A DNA stretch of 37,855 bases from Corynebacterium sp. (GCF_030152825.1 NZ_JASLIP010000067.1:1-37855); one strand, 5' to 3'. Numbered from the stretch's first letter, positions 16,320-23,934 are shown. Made by a program: numbers and translations. Notes: generated by a model not told the origin, from the letters alone.

Positions 16320-16448
16320 CTTTAACGTTTCTGGTTCATCGCTGATGCCGCTTCATCGTGCGCTCATCAGTTCAGAGTGCTTTCAAACATGTCGGGCTCC
16401 GTCAACTGATAAATCGTTAACTGTCCATGGAACGTTCAACACGGCGGG

Positions 16449-16808
16449 TCAATGTTCTTGAGACCCTTCGCGTCCCAGCACCGCCCATAACTCATCGAAG
16501 TCCGGCGTCACTGAGCCCAATCGCAGGGCGCGGTGGAATCGCCGTTGTTCGATGGCCTTCTCGAGGGCCTCTGCGGTGGGGCTAAGCCACGCGCCGCGAC
16601 CCGGGAGCCGGCCGTGAAGATCTGGCACGATGCGGGTTGTCCCGTCGTCGCTGTGCTGGGCTACACACCGTAGGAGCTCGGCGGTGGGCTTCACCTTTCG
16701 CGTGGCGATGCACGTGCGCAGTGCGACGTGCGCCGTGGTCTTCCGCGCGAGCGCAGGGTCCACAGCCGATTCGGCGTGCGAGCCTTCGCGTTTCGCTCGG
16801 TCCTCCAC
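16449..16808 (-). CDS. ylxR: YlxR-family (DUF448) RNA-binding protein
   Basis: Small basic protein between nusA and infB, the conserved place for ylxR. The family has an RNA-binding-like fold, and in Bacillus YlxR acts as a nucleoid-associated regulator. Core signatures are VALRTCIATRKVKPTAELLRCV and a PGRGAWLSPT segment. The usual second Cys of the family's Cys pair is replaced (TCIATRK). The start is unclear. I chose GTG 16808, with GAGAAAG 7 nt upstream (119 residues). A TTG at 16835 is also in frame but has no ribosome site. A start closer to the core is possible too. Confidence 0.88.
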   Translation of the reverse strand: MEDRAKREGSHAESAVDPALARKTTAHVALRTCIATRKVKPTAELLRCVAQHSDDGTTRIVPDLHGRLPGRGAWLSPTAEALEKAIEQRRFHRALRLGSVTPDFDELWAVLGREGSQEH

Positions 16809-16865
16809 AAGCTCACTTTCTCTCGAGCAGCACAAATGCGTGGTCCAGCACGTTGACCAGCCCCC

Positions 16866-16871
16866 AGTCTA
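16866..16871 (-). promoter_or_regulatory. Candidate ylxR -10 box
   Basis: Minus-strand TAGACT (TANNNT) lies about 57 nt upstream of GTG 16808. It could give ylxR-infB-rbfA a promoter separate from nusA. Upstream lie two similar direct repeats, GTTAACCCACCCC (16891) and GTTACCCACCCC (16941), of unknown meaning. Confidence 0.35.
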
Positions 16872-16965
16872 CGTGAAAAGCCTGTTAGGGGTTAACCCAC
16901 CCCCATTTCAGCGTTGTGACAGTTCCCTGCGCTGATCCCCGTTACCCACCCCTCAATGACTCCCC

Positions 16966-16989
16966 GGCCCCGCCGGATCCGGCGGGGCC
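16966..16989. other. Perfect 24-bp GC palindrome after nusA
   Basis: GGCCCCGCCGGA followed by its exact reverse complement, 38 nt beyond the nusA stop. As RNA it folds into a 10-bp stem with a GATC loop. No U-run follows on the minus strand. It may slow polymerase, protect the nusA 3' end, or bind protein. Confidence 0.6.
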
Positions 16990-17027
16990 ACCCTAGCGAG
17001 CCTCCCCCACGTTGAACGTCAGCGGCG

Positions 17028-18056
17028 CTAGTTCGCCTGCTCGCCCTCGCTGGCCGAGTGCTCCTCCGGCGCGGCGTCGGACTTAATGTCGATCTTCCAC
17101 CCGGTGAGACGCGCGGCGAGGCGAACATTCTGCCCCTCCCTACCAATCGCCAGCGAGAGCTGGTAGTCCGGAACGACCACGCGAGCGATCTGCTGCTCTG
17201 CGTCGATCACAGTCGAGGAGACGAATTTCGAGGGCGAGAGCGCATTGCCCACGTACTGCGCCGGGTCGTCGGAGTAGTCGATGATGTCGATCTTCTCGCC
17301 GCCGAGCTCAGCCATGATGGCCGACACGCGCTGGCCGCGCGGGCCGATGCACGCGCCCTTGGCATTGAGCCCCTTGATCGTGGCGCGGACCGCGATCTTC
17401 GTGCGGTGACCCGCCTCGCGGGCGATAGACATGATCTCCACGGAGCCGTCGGCGACCTCCGGAACCTCGAGCTCGAACAGCCCGCGAACCAGCTCGGGGT
17501 GAGTGCGGGACAGGCTAATCTGCACGTTGCGGTCGGCGTGCTTGATGACGTCCGTGACGAAGGCCTTCACGCGGGTGCCGTGCTTGAGCACCTCACCGGG
17601 GATGTGCTCGGCGGGCAGGATCTGGCCGTCGATGCCGTCAGCCTCGGTACCGATGTGGACCACGGTGATGCCGCGCTCGTTGGCGCGTGCGTCGCGGGTG
17701 ACGACACCGGAGACGATAGTGTGGCGGATCGGCGAGTACTCGTCGTAGCGCTGCTGAACGCGTGCTCCCCCGATTCGTCGGCGGATCGCCTCGCGCATCG
17801 CCAGCGCCGTGGTGCGGTCGAAGTTCTCCGGGGTCTCGTCCAACCGGCCGGTGACGTTGCCCTCCTCGTCGCGCTCCACCTGGTAGATCGCCACTGCACC
17901 CGAGGTGGGGTCGATCTGGACGTCCACCTCGCCGGCGAAGGCGCTCTGGTTGCGGTAAGCCTCCTTCAGGCCGTTGGCGATGGCGTGGATCAGTTCGTCG
18001 ACCGGTACGCCCTCCTGCCGCTCGATGGCGCGCAGCGTAGCAAGATCAATATTCAC
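17028..18056 (-). CDS. nusA: Transcription termination/antitermination factor NusA
   Basis: Binds RNA polymerase and nascent RNA to modulate pausing, termination and rRNA antitermination. At 342 residues it is the short actinobacterial form without the C-terminal acidic repeats of E. coli NusA. It opens with MNIDLATLRAIERQEGVPVDELIHAIANGLKEAYRN. An S1 domain covers about 125-200, and two KH domains follow, with GPRGQRVSAIMAELGGEKIDII in the first and AIGREGQNVRLAARLTGWKIDI in the second. GTG 18056 has GAGGAG upstream. It starts 27 nt after rimP, in the same transcript. Confidence 0.97.
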   Translation of the reverse strand: MNIDLATLRAIERQEGVPVDELIHAIANGLKEAYRNQSAFAGEVDVQIDPTSGAVAIYQVERDEEGNVTGRLDETPENFDRTTALAMREAIRRRIGGARVQQRYDEYSPIRHTIVSGVVTRDARANERGITVVHIGTEADGIDGQILPAEHIPGEVLKHGTRVKAFVTDVIKHADRNVQISLSRTHPELVRGLFELEVPEVADGSVEIMSIAREAGHRTKIAVRATIKGLNAKGACIGPRGQRVSAIMAELGGEKIDIIDYSDDPAQYVGNALSPSKFVSSTVIDAEQQIARVVVPDYQLSLAIGREGQNVRLAARLTGWKIDIKSDAAPEEHSASEGEQAN

Positions 18057-18083
18057 TTGTACTCCTCATCGACTTCTTGTCGC

Positions 18084-18674
18084 TTAGGCTTCGTCACTCT
18101 TCGCGAGCTCATGGTACTCGGCCATGGTCAATCCGAGTAATTCCTGCTCGGCCGCTGGCGCGGATGAGAATTCAACCTCGATGGTGGACCCGGCCAGCTC
18201 AGCAAGCGGGTAAATCTGCACCGGTGCCTGCGGGGTCTTCTTCCCCGCATTCTTGCCCTGGGACTTCTTCCCGGTCTTCTTCTTGGCTGCTGGCAGGATC
18301 GCGACCTCGTCATTCTCGACGCCCGCGATGCGCCCCTTACCCCCTCCCGGAAGGTTGGCGAGTCGGCCAAGGTTGCGCTGGAAGTGGCGAGCCTCTCGCA
18401 GCGGGAAGTCCAGCCCAGGGGTCGTCACCTCGAGGGTGTAGCTCGGCCCGAGGTCAATCTGCTGTGCTTCCTCGGCCGCATCAAAAGCAGCGCCAATCAG
18501 CTGAGAGGCTTCCTCGAGCAGGTCGAGGTCCGGGCGTTCGTCCGCGTCCACGGCGATCTTCACGCTGGACTTCGCCCCAGCCCGGGTAAAGGTGAGTTTT
18601 TCCACATCCAGTCCGCACTTTTTCGCCTCGTCGGCTGCCAATGCGCGGAGCTTTTCATCAAGAGCGGTTCCCAT
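18084..18674 (-). CDS. rimP: Ribosome maturation factor RimP
   Basis: Assists 30S assembly. The 196-residue protein has the N-terminal alpha/beta domain (ALAADEAKKCGLDVEKLTFTRAG) and the conserved YTLEVTTPGLDFPLREARHFQRNLGR stretch. In the C-terminal SH3-like domain a Lys-rich insertion (KKKTGKKSQGKNAGKK) interrupts the barrel. I chose ATG 18674 (MGTALDEKLRALA) because a TAGGGT -10 box ends 7 nt upstream; a longer frame to 18725 would put the promoter inside the gene. First gene of the rimP-nusA-ylxR-infB-rbfA operon. Confidence 0.94.
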   Translation of the reverse strand: MGTALDEKLRALAADEAKKCGLDVEKLTFTRAGAKSSVKIAVDADERPDLDLLEEASQLIGAAFDAAEEAQQIDLGPSYTLEVTTPGLDFPLREARHFQRNLGRLANLPGGGKGRIAGVENDEVAILPAAKKKTGKKSQGKNAGKKTPQAPVQIYPLAELAGSTIEVEFSSAPAAEQELLGLTMAEYHELAKSDEA

Positions 18675-18681
18675 GCCTTGC

Positions 18682-18687
18682 ACCCTA
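18682..18687 (-). promoter_or_regulatory. -10 box of the rimP operon
   Basis: Minus-strand TAGGGT ends 7 nt before the rimP ATG, predicting transcription to start at or next to the A of ATG. An AAGG only 1 nt before the ATG is too close to serve as a ribosome site. This is the likely main promoter for the downstream nusA-infB series. Confidence 0.55.
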
Positions 18688-18732
18688 CCCGCCAGTGCGG
18701 TGCCCAGCGGAATGTGTGGCACCATAGTGGCT

Positions 18733-19920
18733 GTGAATCCGGACTCTCCTCAGAATCAAAGCCTCCACCTCCCCGAGCGCTCTAGCGCCTCCCCAGCCCT
18801 CACTCGGCGTGGCGTGCTCAAAGCCGGGGTCGCGGGGGTTGGGGCGGTGCTTGCGACGGGCCTGCTCTCGGCCTGTGGCATCGACGAGGCTTCCGAGGCG
18901 CTTAACCGAGTGCGCGGTGGCTTCCAGCCCAATGAGCAGCTGCGCTCAATCGGAGCGGTGATGCGCTCGGCTCTGGATCGGGCCGACGCTGAGGAAGCGG
19001 ATTTTATCCGCCGCCAGATCGGAGTTCTCGAGAAAGAATTCCTGCGCCAGTGCGGTACCGACGATGAAGGCCAGCGGGACCCGCAGTGCAGTTTCGAGGA
19101 CGCAGACGGTGGCGGCAGCGGTGACTCCTCCACTTCCAGCACCGCGGCGTCCTCTACCGACGAGAGCTCCGGGACCAGCAGCACAAAGAAGGGCAAAGAT
19201 TCCGTGGCTGAGCGCAGGCAGCTCTTCGCCGGTATCCAACGCGAGCTGCTGGGCGCCATCGAAAACCCGGATTTACCAGACGCGGGCGCCCACGAGAAGG
19301 ACTCTCATGGCCGCACCGTGACCCGGCAAGAGTTCCAGACTCAGCTGCTGGTCGGCCTCTACGGCGCAACCGCACCCGTCGCCGGTGCGCCACAGCGCGA
19401 GGATATCGCCGAGCTGCTCGAGGATCCTGAGGTCGTGGGCCGCGGGAACACTAAGGCGCTCGGTGAGGATCTGAAGGAAGCCCTGAACAGCGTCTACGGA
19501 GCGATCCAGGCCGCCGGGGTCGCGCTGGCGGCCGACGACGGCTCCGCACGCAAGCAGCTGGCAGCCGCCGGAGATGGTGCCCGATTGGCCCGCGACGTCG
19601 TCACCGCGATGATCACGCCCGCCGCAGACGACAGCACCGAGAAGCCTGAAGACGCGGAAGGGGCCTATGAGCCCCCTGCCGGCTTCGGCGTATCGAAGGC
19701 CACCGCGGCCCCCGCGAGTGCCAAGGAAGCCCCCGCTTTCCTACACGCCGCGCTCGCCGCCCCCCTTTCCCAGCTACGCCTACTGGCCGGCCGCGCCGAA
19801 ACCGGCCCACTACGGCTTGCGCTGGCCCAGACGTGCGCAGCACTAAGTCGCGCCCAGGGCCAGCTGGAACTGGCGCAGGAGCTTGGGCCCGAAGCAGTGG
19901 TCCTGCGAGGTGGGGACTAG
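18733..19920 (+). CDS. Tat-exported lipoprotein with DUF4439 (ferritin-like) region
   Basis: The 395-residue product begins with a twin-arginine signal: TRRGVLK with Arg25-Arg26, a hydrophobic stretch, then lipobox LSAC with Cys48. It should be folded in the cytoplasm, exported by Tat and lipidated. After a helical segment comes a Ser/Thr/Gly-rich linker (about residues 115-155). The C-terminal half (EALNSVYGAIQAAGVALAADD onwards, ending AETGPLRLALAQTCAALSRA) resembles the DUF4439 ferritin-like family found near rimP in mycobacteria, but I do not see a clear iron-ligand set. GTG 18733 is the best start because it places the signal near the N-terminus. A variant -10 box (CACCAT) ends 7 nt before it. 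Function unknown. Confidence 0.8.
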   Translation: MNPDSPQNQSLHLPERSSASPALTRRGVLKAGVAGVGAVLATGLLSACGIDEASEALNRVRGGFQPNEQLRSIGAVMRSALDRADAEEADFIRRQIGVLEKEFLRQCGTDDEGQRDPQCSFEDADGGGSGDSSTSSTAASSTDESSGTSSTKKGKDSVAERRQLFAGIQRELLGAIENPDLPDAGAHEKDSHGRTVTRQEFQTQLLVGLYGATAPVAGAPQREDIAELLEDPEVVGRGNTKALGEDLKEALNSVYGAIQAAGVALAADDGSARKQLAAAGDGARLARDVVTAMITPAADDSTEKPEDAEGAYEPPAGFGVSKATAAPASAKEAPAFLHAALAAPLSQLRLLAGRAETGPLRLALAQTCAALSRAQGQLELAQELGPEAVVLRGGD

Positions 19921-19971
19921 CCGCGCCACCACGCAGCCCCTCTTATCCCCTGAGTTAACCCCCATCGTTTG

Positions 19972-20004
19972 CCCACGCCCCCTGCTGGCGTGGGGTTCGT
20001 TTTT
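19972..20004 (+). terminator. Terminator of the DUF4439 lipoprotein gene
   Basis: CCCACGCC and GGCGTGGG form a perfect 8-bp stem with a 7-nt loop, followed by GTTCGTTTTT. The T-run overlaps the stop codon of the convergent proS, so the same hairpin lies directly after proS on the other strand. Confidence 0.85.
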
Positions 20005-21781
20005 AGGCCCGGGCGGCCTTCGTGATGACGTCGACGGCGTCCGCGAAGTCGATCTCGGAACGCTCGTCGTTCAGACGATCGCGCAGCTCGACTTTGCCCT
20101 CGGCGAAGCCGCGGCCAACGACCACGACCTGCGGCATGCCCAGCAGCTCGGAGTCCTTGAACTTCACGCCCGGGGAGACCTTCGGGCGATCGTCGAAGAG
20201 CACCTCCAGGCCCGCGTCCGACAGCGCCTCGGCGAGCTCGCGCGCAGCCTCGCCCGCGGCCTCGTCCTTGTTGGCGATGACCACGTGGACGTCGTAGGGG
20301 GCGATGCTGCGCGGCCAGCGCAGGCCCTTCTCGTCGTGCATCTGCTCGGCGACCACGGCCAGCAGGCGGGAGACGCCGATGCCGTAGGAACCCATCGTCG
20401 GGACGGTGCGTCGGCCGTTCTCGTCCAGGATCTGAACGTCGAAGGCCTCGGTGTACTTCCGGCCCAGCTGGAAGATGTGGCCGATCTCGATGCCGCGGGA
20501 CAGGGTGAGCACGCCCTTGCCATCCGGGGAAGGGTCGCCCTCCCGAACCTCGGCGGCCTCAACATGACCATCCGGGGTGAAGTCGCGGCCCGCGACGAGG
20601 TTGGAGTAGTGACGATCCTTCTCATCCGCGCCAGTGATCCAGGCGGTGCCCTTGACCACACGGGGATCGGCGAGCATGCGCAGGTCGTTATCCGCGAACG
20701 TGCGGGGTCCAACGAAGCCCTTGACGAGGAAGGGGTACTTCTTGAAGTCCTCATCATCAGCCAGTTCGACGACAGCCGGCTCCAAAGCGGCTTCGAGACG
20801 CTTCATGTCGACCTCGCGGTCGCCCGGCACGAGGACGCCCGTGAGCTCAGGCGCGAAAGGCTTGCCGTCCTCGTCCTCGCCTGGGCGGGTGACCTTGCAC
20901 ACGATGCACTTCAGGGTGTCCTTCGCCTGCACCGGCGCCCCGTCGACGGTCAGGCCCGCCTCGTTGGCCCATTCCACGAGAGTCTCGATGGTGTCGGTGC
21001 CGGGACTTTCGTGGCTAACGGCCTCCGGCTTGTCCTCGACCGACTCCTCAGACGGCGGAATGGAGACGACCGCCTCCACGTTGGCGGCGTAGTCGGACTC
21101 CGTGGAACGCACGAAGGTGTCCTCGCCGTCCGCGGCCACCGCGAGGAACTCCTCGGAGGCCGAGCCGCCCATCGCGCCAGAGGTCGCGTAGCAAATGACG
21201 TACTCGATGCCGAGCTCGTCGAAGATCCGCTGATAGGCCTTGCGGTGCAGCTGGTAGGACTCATCCAGACCTTCGTCGGTCATGTTGAAGGAATAGGAGT
21301 CCTTCATGACGAACTCGCGGCCGCGCAGGATGCCGGCGCGAGGGCGGGCCTCATCGCGGTACTTGGTCTGGATTTGGTAGAGAACCTTCGGGAAATCCTT
21401 ATAGGAGTTCAGCTCCCCCTTGACGAGCCAGGTGAACAGCTCCTCGTGGGTGGGGCCGAGCAGGTAGTCCGCCTCCTTGCGGTCCTTGAGGCGGAAGAGC
21501 TCAGGACCGTATTCGTCCCAGCGCCCGGTGACCTCATAGGGCTCCTTCGGCAGCAGCGCGGGGAACATCAGCTCCTGGCCACCGATGGCGTCCATTTCGC
21601 GGCGGACAACGTTTTCGACCTTGCGCAGCACGCGCAGGCCCATGGGCAGCCAGGAGTACACGCCCGGTGCGACACGGCGGATATAACCGGCACGGACGAG
21701 CAGCTTGTGGCTGGCGAGTTCTGCATCAGCTGGGTCGTCGCGCAGCGTGTGCAGGAAGAGGGAGGACATGCGGGTAATCAT
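20003..21781 (-). CDS. proS: Prolyl-tRNA synthetase (bacterial type)
   Basis: Class II synthetase charging tRNA-Pro. The 592-residue protein shows motif 1 around GYIRRVAPGVYSWLPMGLRVLRKVE, motif 2 in QIQTKYRDEARPRAGILRGREFVMKDSYSF and motif 3 in GSYGIGVSRLLAVVAEQ. Between motifs 2 and 3 lies the INS editing domain that clears mischarged alanine. The anticodon-binding domain is C-terminal (DVHVVIANKDEAAGEAARELAEAL). I chose ATG 21781 (MITRMSSLFLHTLRD) because a TAGGCT box ends 7 nt upstream; an upstream in-frame ATG would overlap the promoter. It diverges from yaaA. Confidence 0.97.
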   Translation of the reverse strand: MITRMSSLFLHTLRDDPADAELASHKLLVRAGYIRRVAPGVYSWLPMGLRVLRKVENVVRREMDAIGGQELMFPALLPKEPYEVTGRWDEYGPELFRLKDRKEADYLLGPTHEELFTWLVKGELNSYKDFPKVLYQIQTKYRDEARPRAGILRGREFVMKDSYSFNMTDEGLDESYQLHRKAYQRIFDELGIEYVICYATSGAMGGSASEEFLAVAADGEDTFVRSTESDYAANVEAVVSIPPSEESVEDKPEAVSHESPGTDTIETLVEWANEAGLTVDGAPVQAKDTLKCIVCKVTRPGEDEDGKPFAPELTGVLVPGDREVDMKRLEAALEPAVVELADDEDFKKYPFLVKGFVGPRTFADNDLRMLADPRVVKGTAWITGADEKDRHYSNLVAGRDFTPDGHVEAAEVREGDPSPDGKGVLTLSRGIEIGHIFQLGRKYTEAFDVQILDENGRRTVPTMGSYGIGVSRLLAVVAEQMHDEKGLRWPRSIAPYDVHVVIANKDEAAGEAARELAEALSDAGLEVLFDDRPKVSPGVKFKDSELLGMPQVVVVGRGFAEGKVELRDRLNDERSEIDFADAVDVITKAARA

Positions 21782-21788
21782 GATGCTT

Positions 21789-21794
21789 AGCCTA
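21789..21794 (-). promoter_or_regulatory. -10 box of proS, leaderless
   Basis: Minus-strand TAGGCT ends 7 nt before the ATG; no ribosome site is present. The divergent yaaA -10 box is at 21826-21831. Confidence 0.6.
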
Positions 21795-21803
21795 CAGCCC
21801 CGC

Positions 21804-21818
21804 GCCTGCATGGCAGGC
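21804..21818. promoter_or_regulatory. Palindrome between proS and yaaA promoters
   Basis: GCCTGC-ATG-GCAGGC, a perfect 6-bp dyad. It lies upstream of both -10 boxes, where both promoters' -35 regions fall. A regulator binding here could act on either gene. No known motif recognised. Confidence 0.4.
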
Positions 21819-21825
21819 CACCGGC

Positions 21826-21831
21826 TAGCAT
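21826..21831 (+). promoter_or_regulatory. -10 box of yaaA, leaderless
   Basis: TAGCAT ends 6 nt before ATG 21838. The gap (GTTTTC) has no ribosome site. Confidence 0.6.
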
Positions 21832-21837
21832 GTTTTC

Positions 21838-22752
21838 ATGCTCATCATCCTGCCTCCTTCGGAAAGCAAAACAGTGGGCGGCCAGCCCGGCCCGGTTGCC
21901 GTGGATCAGCTGGCCTTCCCCGGGCTAGCACCAACCAGAAAACACCTGCTCAGCACCCTTGAGGAGATGGGCTGCAGTTTCCTTGCGGCCCAAGAAGCAC
22001 TGTCGAAGGACTCGAGTTCTGCAGAAGCCGCAGAAGAGCGGATTCGCTCCTTAGACAAGATGATCGGGATCCGTGCTACTCAGCACGCTGAGCACGAGTC
22101 CAACGCCGCCGTCGCTTCCTCCGAGCTATTGCCCGCGGTGGAGCGCTACACCGGGGTGGCCTACGATGCCCTCGATCCGACGGGGCAACGCACCGGCCGG
22201 CCCCTCCCCGCCGACGCACGTGCGAGGCTGGCGATCGGCTCCGCGCTCTTCGGGGTGATCGCTGCCGATGACTTGATCCCCCGCTATCGGCTCTCCGCCG
22301 GCTCCAAGCTGTTCGTGGACGGTGAGGCCCGCACTCTGCGGTCCCAGTGGACGAAGCCGGTCGAGGGCAACCGCATCAGCGAGGAGCTCGCACGCTGGCG
22401 GGAGGATCGCGCCGCCGACACGGACGGTACTGGCGGCGGGATCATCGACCTGCGCTCCGGCGACTATAGGGACCTCGGGAAAATCCTGGGAGCGGTGAGC
22501 TTGCGGGTGGAATCCGAGTACCCGGACGGCAGCCGCAAGGTCGTCAGCCACTTCAACAAGCACTACAAGGGGCTGGTAGCCCGAGAGCTGGCATTGGCAG
22601 GCGGCCACCTGCCCGCTGACCCGCAGGGAACCGGCGAGCTGGCGGAGGCCTTCGCCCACCGCATCGGCGAGGTAGAGGCCTTCGTCGAGGCGAATTTCCG
22701 CACGGAGGTCCCCGACCCGGGCGAGGTCACGCTCATCGTTCCGGCCGACTAG
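21838..22752 (+). CDS. yaaA: YaaA-family peroxide stress protein
   Basis: Member of the YaaA/UPF0246 family; in E. coli YaaA belongs to the OxyR regulon and limits free iron during peroxide stress. The N-terminus MLIILPPSESKT is the family hallmark, as are YTGVAYDAL and the SVEY-like VESEYPDGSRKVVSHFNKHYKG region. At 304 residues it is longer than the E. coli protein, mainly through an acidic stretch near RWREDRAADTDGTGGG. It diverges from proS and converges on cobA with a 28-nt gap and no clear terminator. Confidence 0.9.
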   Translation: MLIILPPSESKTVGGQPGPVAVDQLAFPGLAPTRKHLLSTLEEMGCSFLAAQEALSKDSSSAEAAEERIRSLDKMIGIRATQHAEHESNAAVASSELLPAVERYTGVAYDALDPTGQRTGRPLPADARARLAIGSALFGVIAADDLIPRYRLSAGSKLFVDGEARTLRSQWTKPVEGNRISEELARWREDRAADTDGTGGGIIDLRSGDYRDLGKILGAVSLRVESEYPDGSRKVVSHFNKHYKGLVARELALAGGHLPADPQGTGELAEAFAHRIGEVEAFVEANFRTEVPDPGEVTLIVPAD

Positions 22753-22780
22753 GCGGAAAGCCCCTCCCCTCTTCGCTCAG

Positions 22781-23818
22781 CTAGAAAGCCGCGGCCAAGC
22801 CCTTGATCCGGCGCTCGTTGACCCGGCCGATCACGATGATCGCCGGCGGCTTGATTCCTTCTGCCTCGATCGTTTCCCCCAGGGACCCAAGGGTGGTTTC
22901 CTTGACCCGCTCGCCATCGATGGAGGCCGACTCGATGATCGTCACTGCCTGCTCGCGGTCGCGTCCCTTGGCGATGAGCTCAGCCGCGATCGCCCCGGCG
23001 TTTTTCACGGCCATGATCAGCAGCAGCGTGCCAGTCAGCCCAGCCAACGCCTCCCAGTTCACGAGCGACTTCTCGTGGCCCGGAGACACGTGCCCGGAGA
23101 CAATCGTGATGTCGTGCACCCAGCCGCGGTGGGTCAGCGATACGCCGGCCAGCGCTGGCGCGGAGGTCGCGCTCGTGACCCCTGGGATCACTGATACCGG
23201 CACGCCAGCGGCCGCGCAGGCTTCGGCCTCCTCAAGCCCGCGGCCGAAGATGAAGGGATCCCCGCCCTTCAGGCGCACCACCCTCTTGCCCTGTTGAGCA
23301 GCCTCGATGAGCATCTCGTTGGTCTTCTCCTGAGCGACCTGCTTGCCATAGGGGATCTTGGAGACGTCCACGAGTTCCACCCCGCGCTCGGCGGCCTCCT
23401 CGGCAAGGCTGAAGGGGCCCAGGTGGTCGGCGAAGATGATGTCGGCACCCTCGATAGCTCGCTTCCCTGCGACGGTGATCAAGCCCTCGCCGCCGGGGCC
23501 GCCGCCCACCAGCGTCACGGTCCCCGCTTTGGGGCGCTCGTGATCCCTATCTCCCGCATTCTGCGCTTCCCCAGTCCCGCCCCCGAGGTTATTGACCGGC
23601 ACGCCGTGCTGCTCAGCTGCTGCGATCAGTTCCGCCGCCCCCGGGGTCTCCGCCGGGAGCACGACGAGGGCGGTGGTAGCCCAGTCAATCTCCGACGCCG
23701 CTCCGGCAGCGCAGGTGGTGACGATGGCGCCTGCGTCGCTGCAGCGCTGGGCGACGAGCGCGGCATCGGGACTACCGGCCGGGACGAGGACGTGGACGTT
23801 GCGCAGAGAAATACTCAT
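22781..23818 (-). CDS. cobA: Uroporphyrinogen-III C-methyltransferase with degenerate siroheme-synthase N-domain
   Basis: The C-terminal SUMT domain methylates uroporphyrinogen III to precorrin-2, the branch to siroheme and corrinoids. Visible motifs are VGGGPGGEGLITVAG (from residue 104), RLKGGDPFIFGRG, PGVTSATSAPALAGVSLTHRG and a GTLLLIMAVKN segment. The first 95 residues align by eye with the NAD-dependent dehydrogenase domain of CysG fusions (VNNLGG, AQRCSDAGAIV), but the dinucleotide-binding GxGxxG is missing (VPAGSPD), so oxidation of precorrin-2 is doubtful. The 345-residue protein starts at ATG 23818. Its -10 box adjoins a perfect 16-bp TAGAC-type operator, suggesting control by sulfur supply, which fits siroheme use in sulfite reductase. 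The gene could equally be named cysG. Confidence 0.92.
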   Translation of the reverse strand: MSISLRNVHVLVPAGSPDAALVAQRCSDAGAIVTTCAAGAASEIDWATTALVVLPAETPGAAELIAAAEQHGVPVNNLGGGTGEAQNAGDRDHERPKAGTVTLVGGGPGGEGLITVAGKRAIEGADIIFADHLGPFSLAEEAAERGVELVDVSKIPYGKQVAQEKTNEMLIEAAQQGKRVVRLKGGDPFIFGRGLEEAEACAAAGVPVSVIPGVTSATSAPALAGVSLTHRGWVHDITIVSGHVSPGHEKSLVNWEALAGLTGTLLLIMAVKNAGAIAAELIAKGRDREQAVTIIESASIDGERVKETTLGSLGETIEAEGIKPPAIIVIGRVNERRIKGLAAAF

Positions 23819-23824
23819 AAGCAC

Positions 23825-23830
23825 AGCATA
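23825..23830 (-). promoter_or_regulatory. -10 box of cobA, leaderless
   Basis: Minus-strand TATGCT ends 6 nt before ATG 23818. One base separates it from the operator at 23832-23847, which fills the -10/-35 spacer. Confidence 0.65.
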
Positions 23831-23831
23831 G

Positions 23832-23847
23832 TAGACCGATCGGTCTA
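23832..23847. promoter_or_regulatory. McbR-type operator TAGACCGATCGGTCTA
   Basis: A perfect 16-bp palindrome matching TAGAC-N6-GTCTA, the published motif of McbR, the TetR-family repressor of methionine and cysteine metabolism in C. glutamicum. Its place in the spacer of the cobA promoter predicts repression by blocking polymerase. That the regulator here is McbR is inference from the motif. Confidence 0.75.
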
Positions 23848-23873
23848 GAATCTCAAGCCCCCACCAACAGCGC

Positions 23874-23916
23874 AAAACCGCCCGACCCGAGGACAGTCCT
23901 CTCGGGCGGGCGGGCG
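23874..23916 (-). terminator. Terminator of mqo
   Basis: On the minus strand CCGCCCG(C)CCGAGAGGAC and its near-complement form a long GC stem with GAGGAC/GTCCTC at the tip, followed by TTTTGCG. It lies 18 nt after the mqo stop and upstream of the cobA promoter. Confidence 0.75.
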
Positions 23917-23934
23917 GCCTGCGGGCAGCGGAAG

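Noticed and set aside
19883..21790. 635-codon plus-strand open frame over proS
   Set aside because: Covers the DUF4439 gene's terminator and is antisense to proS; no recognisable protein.
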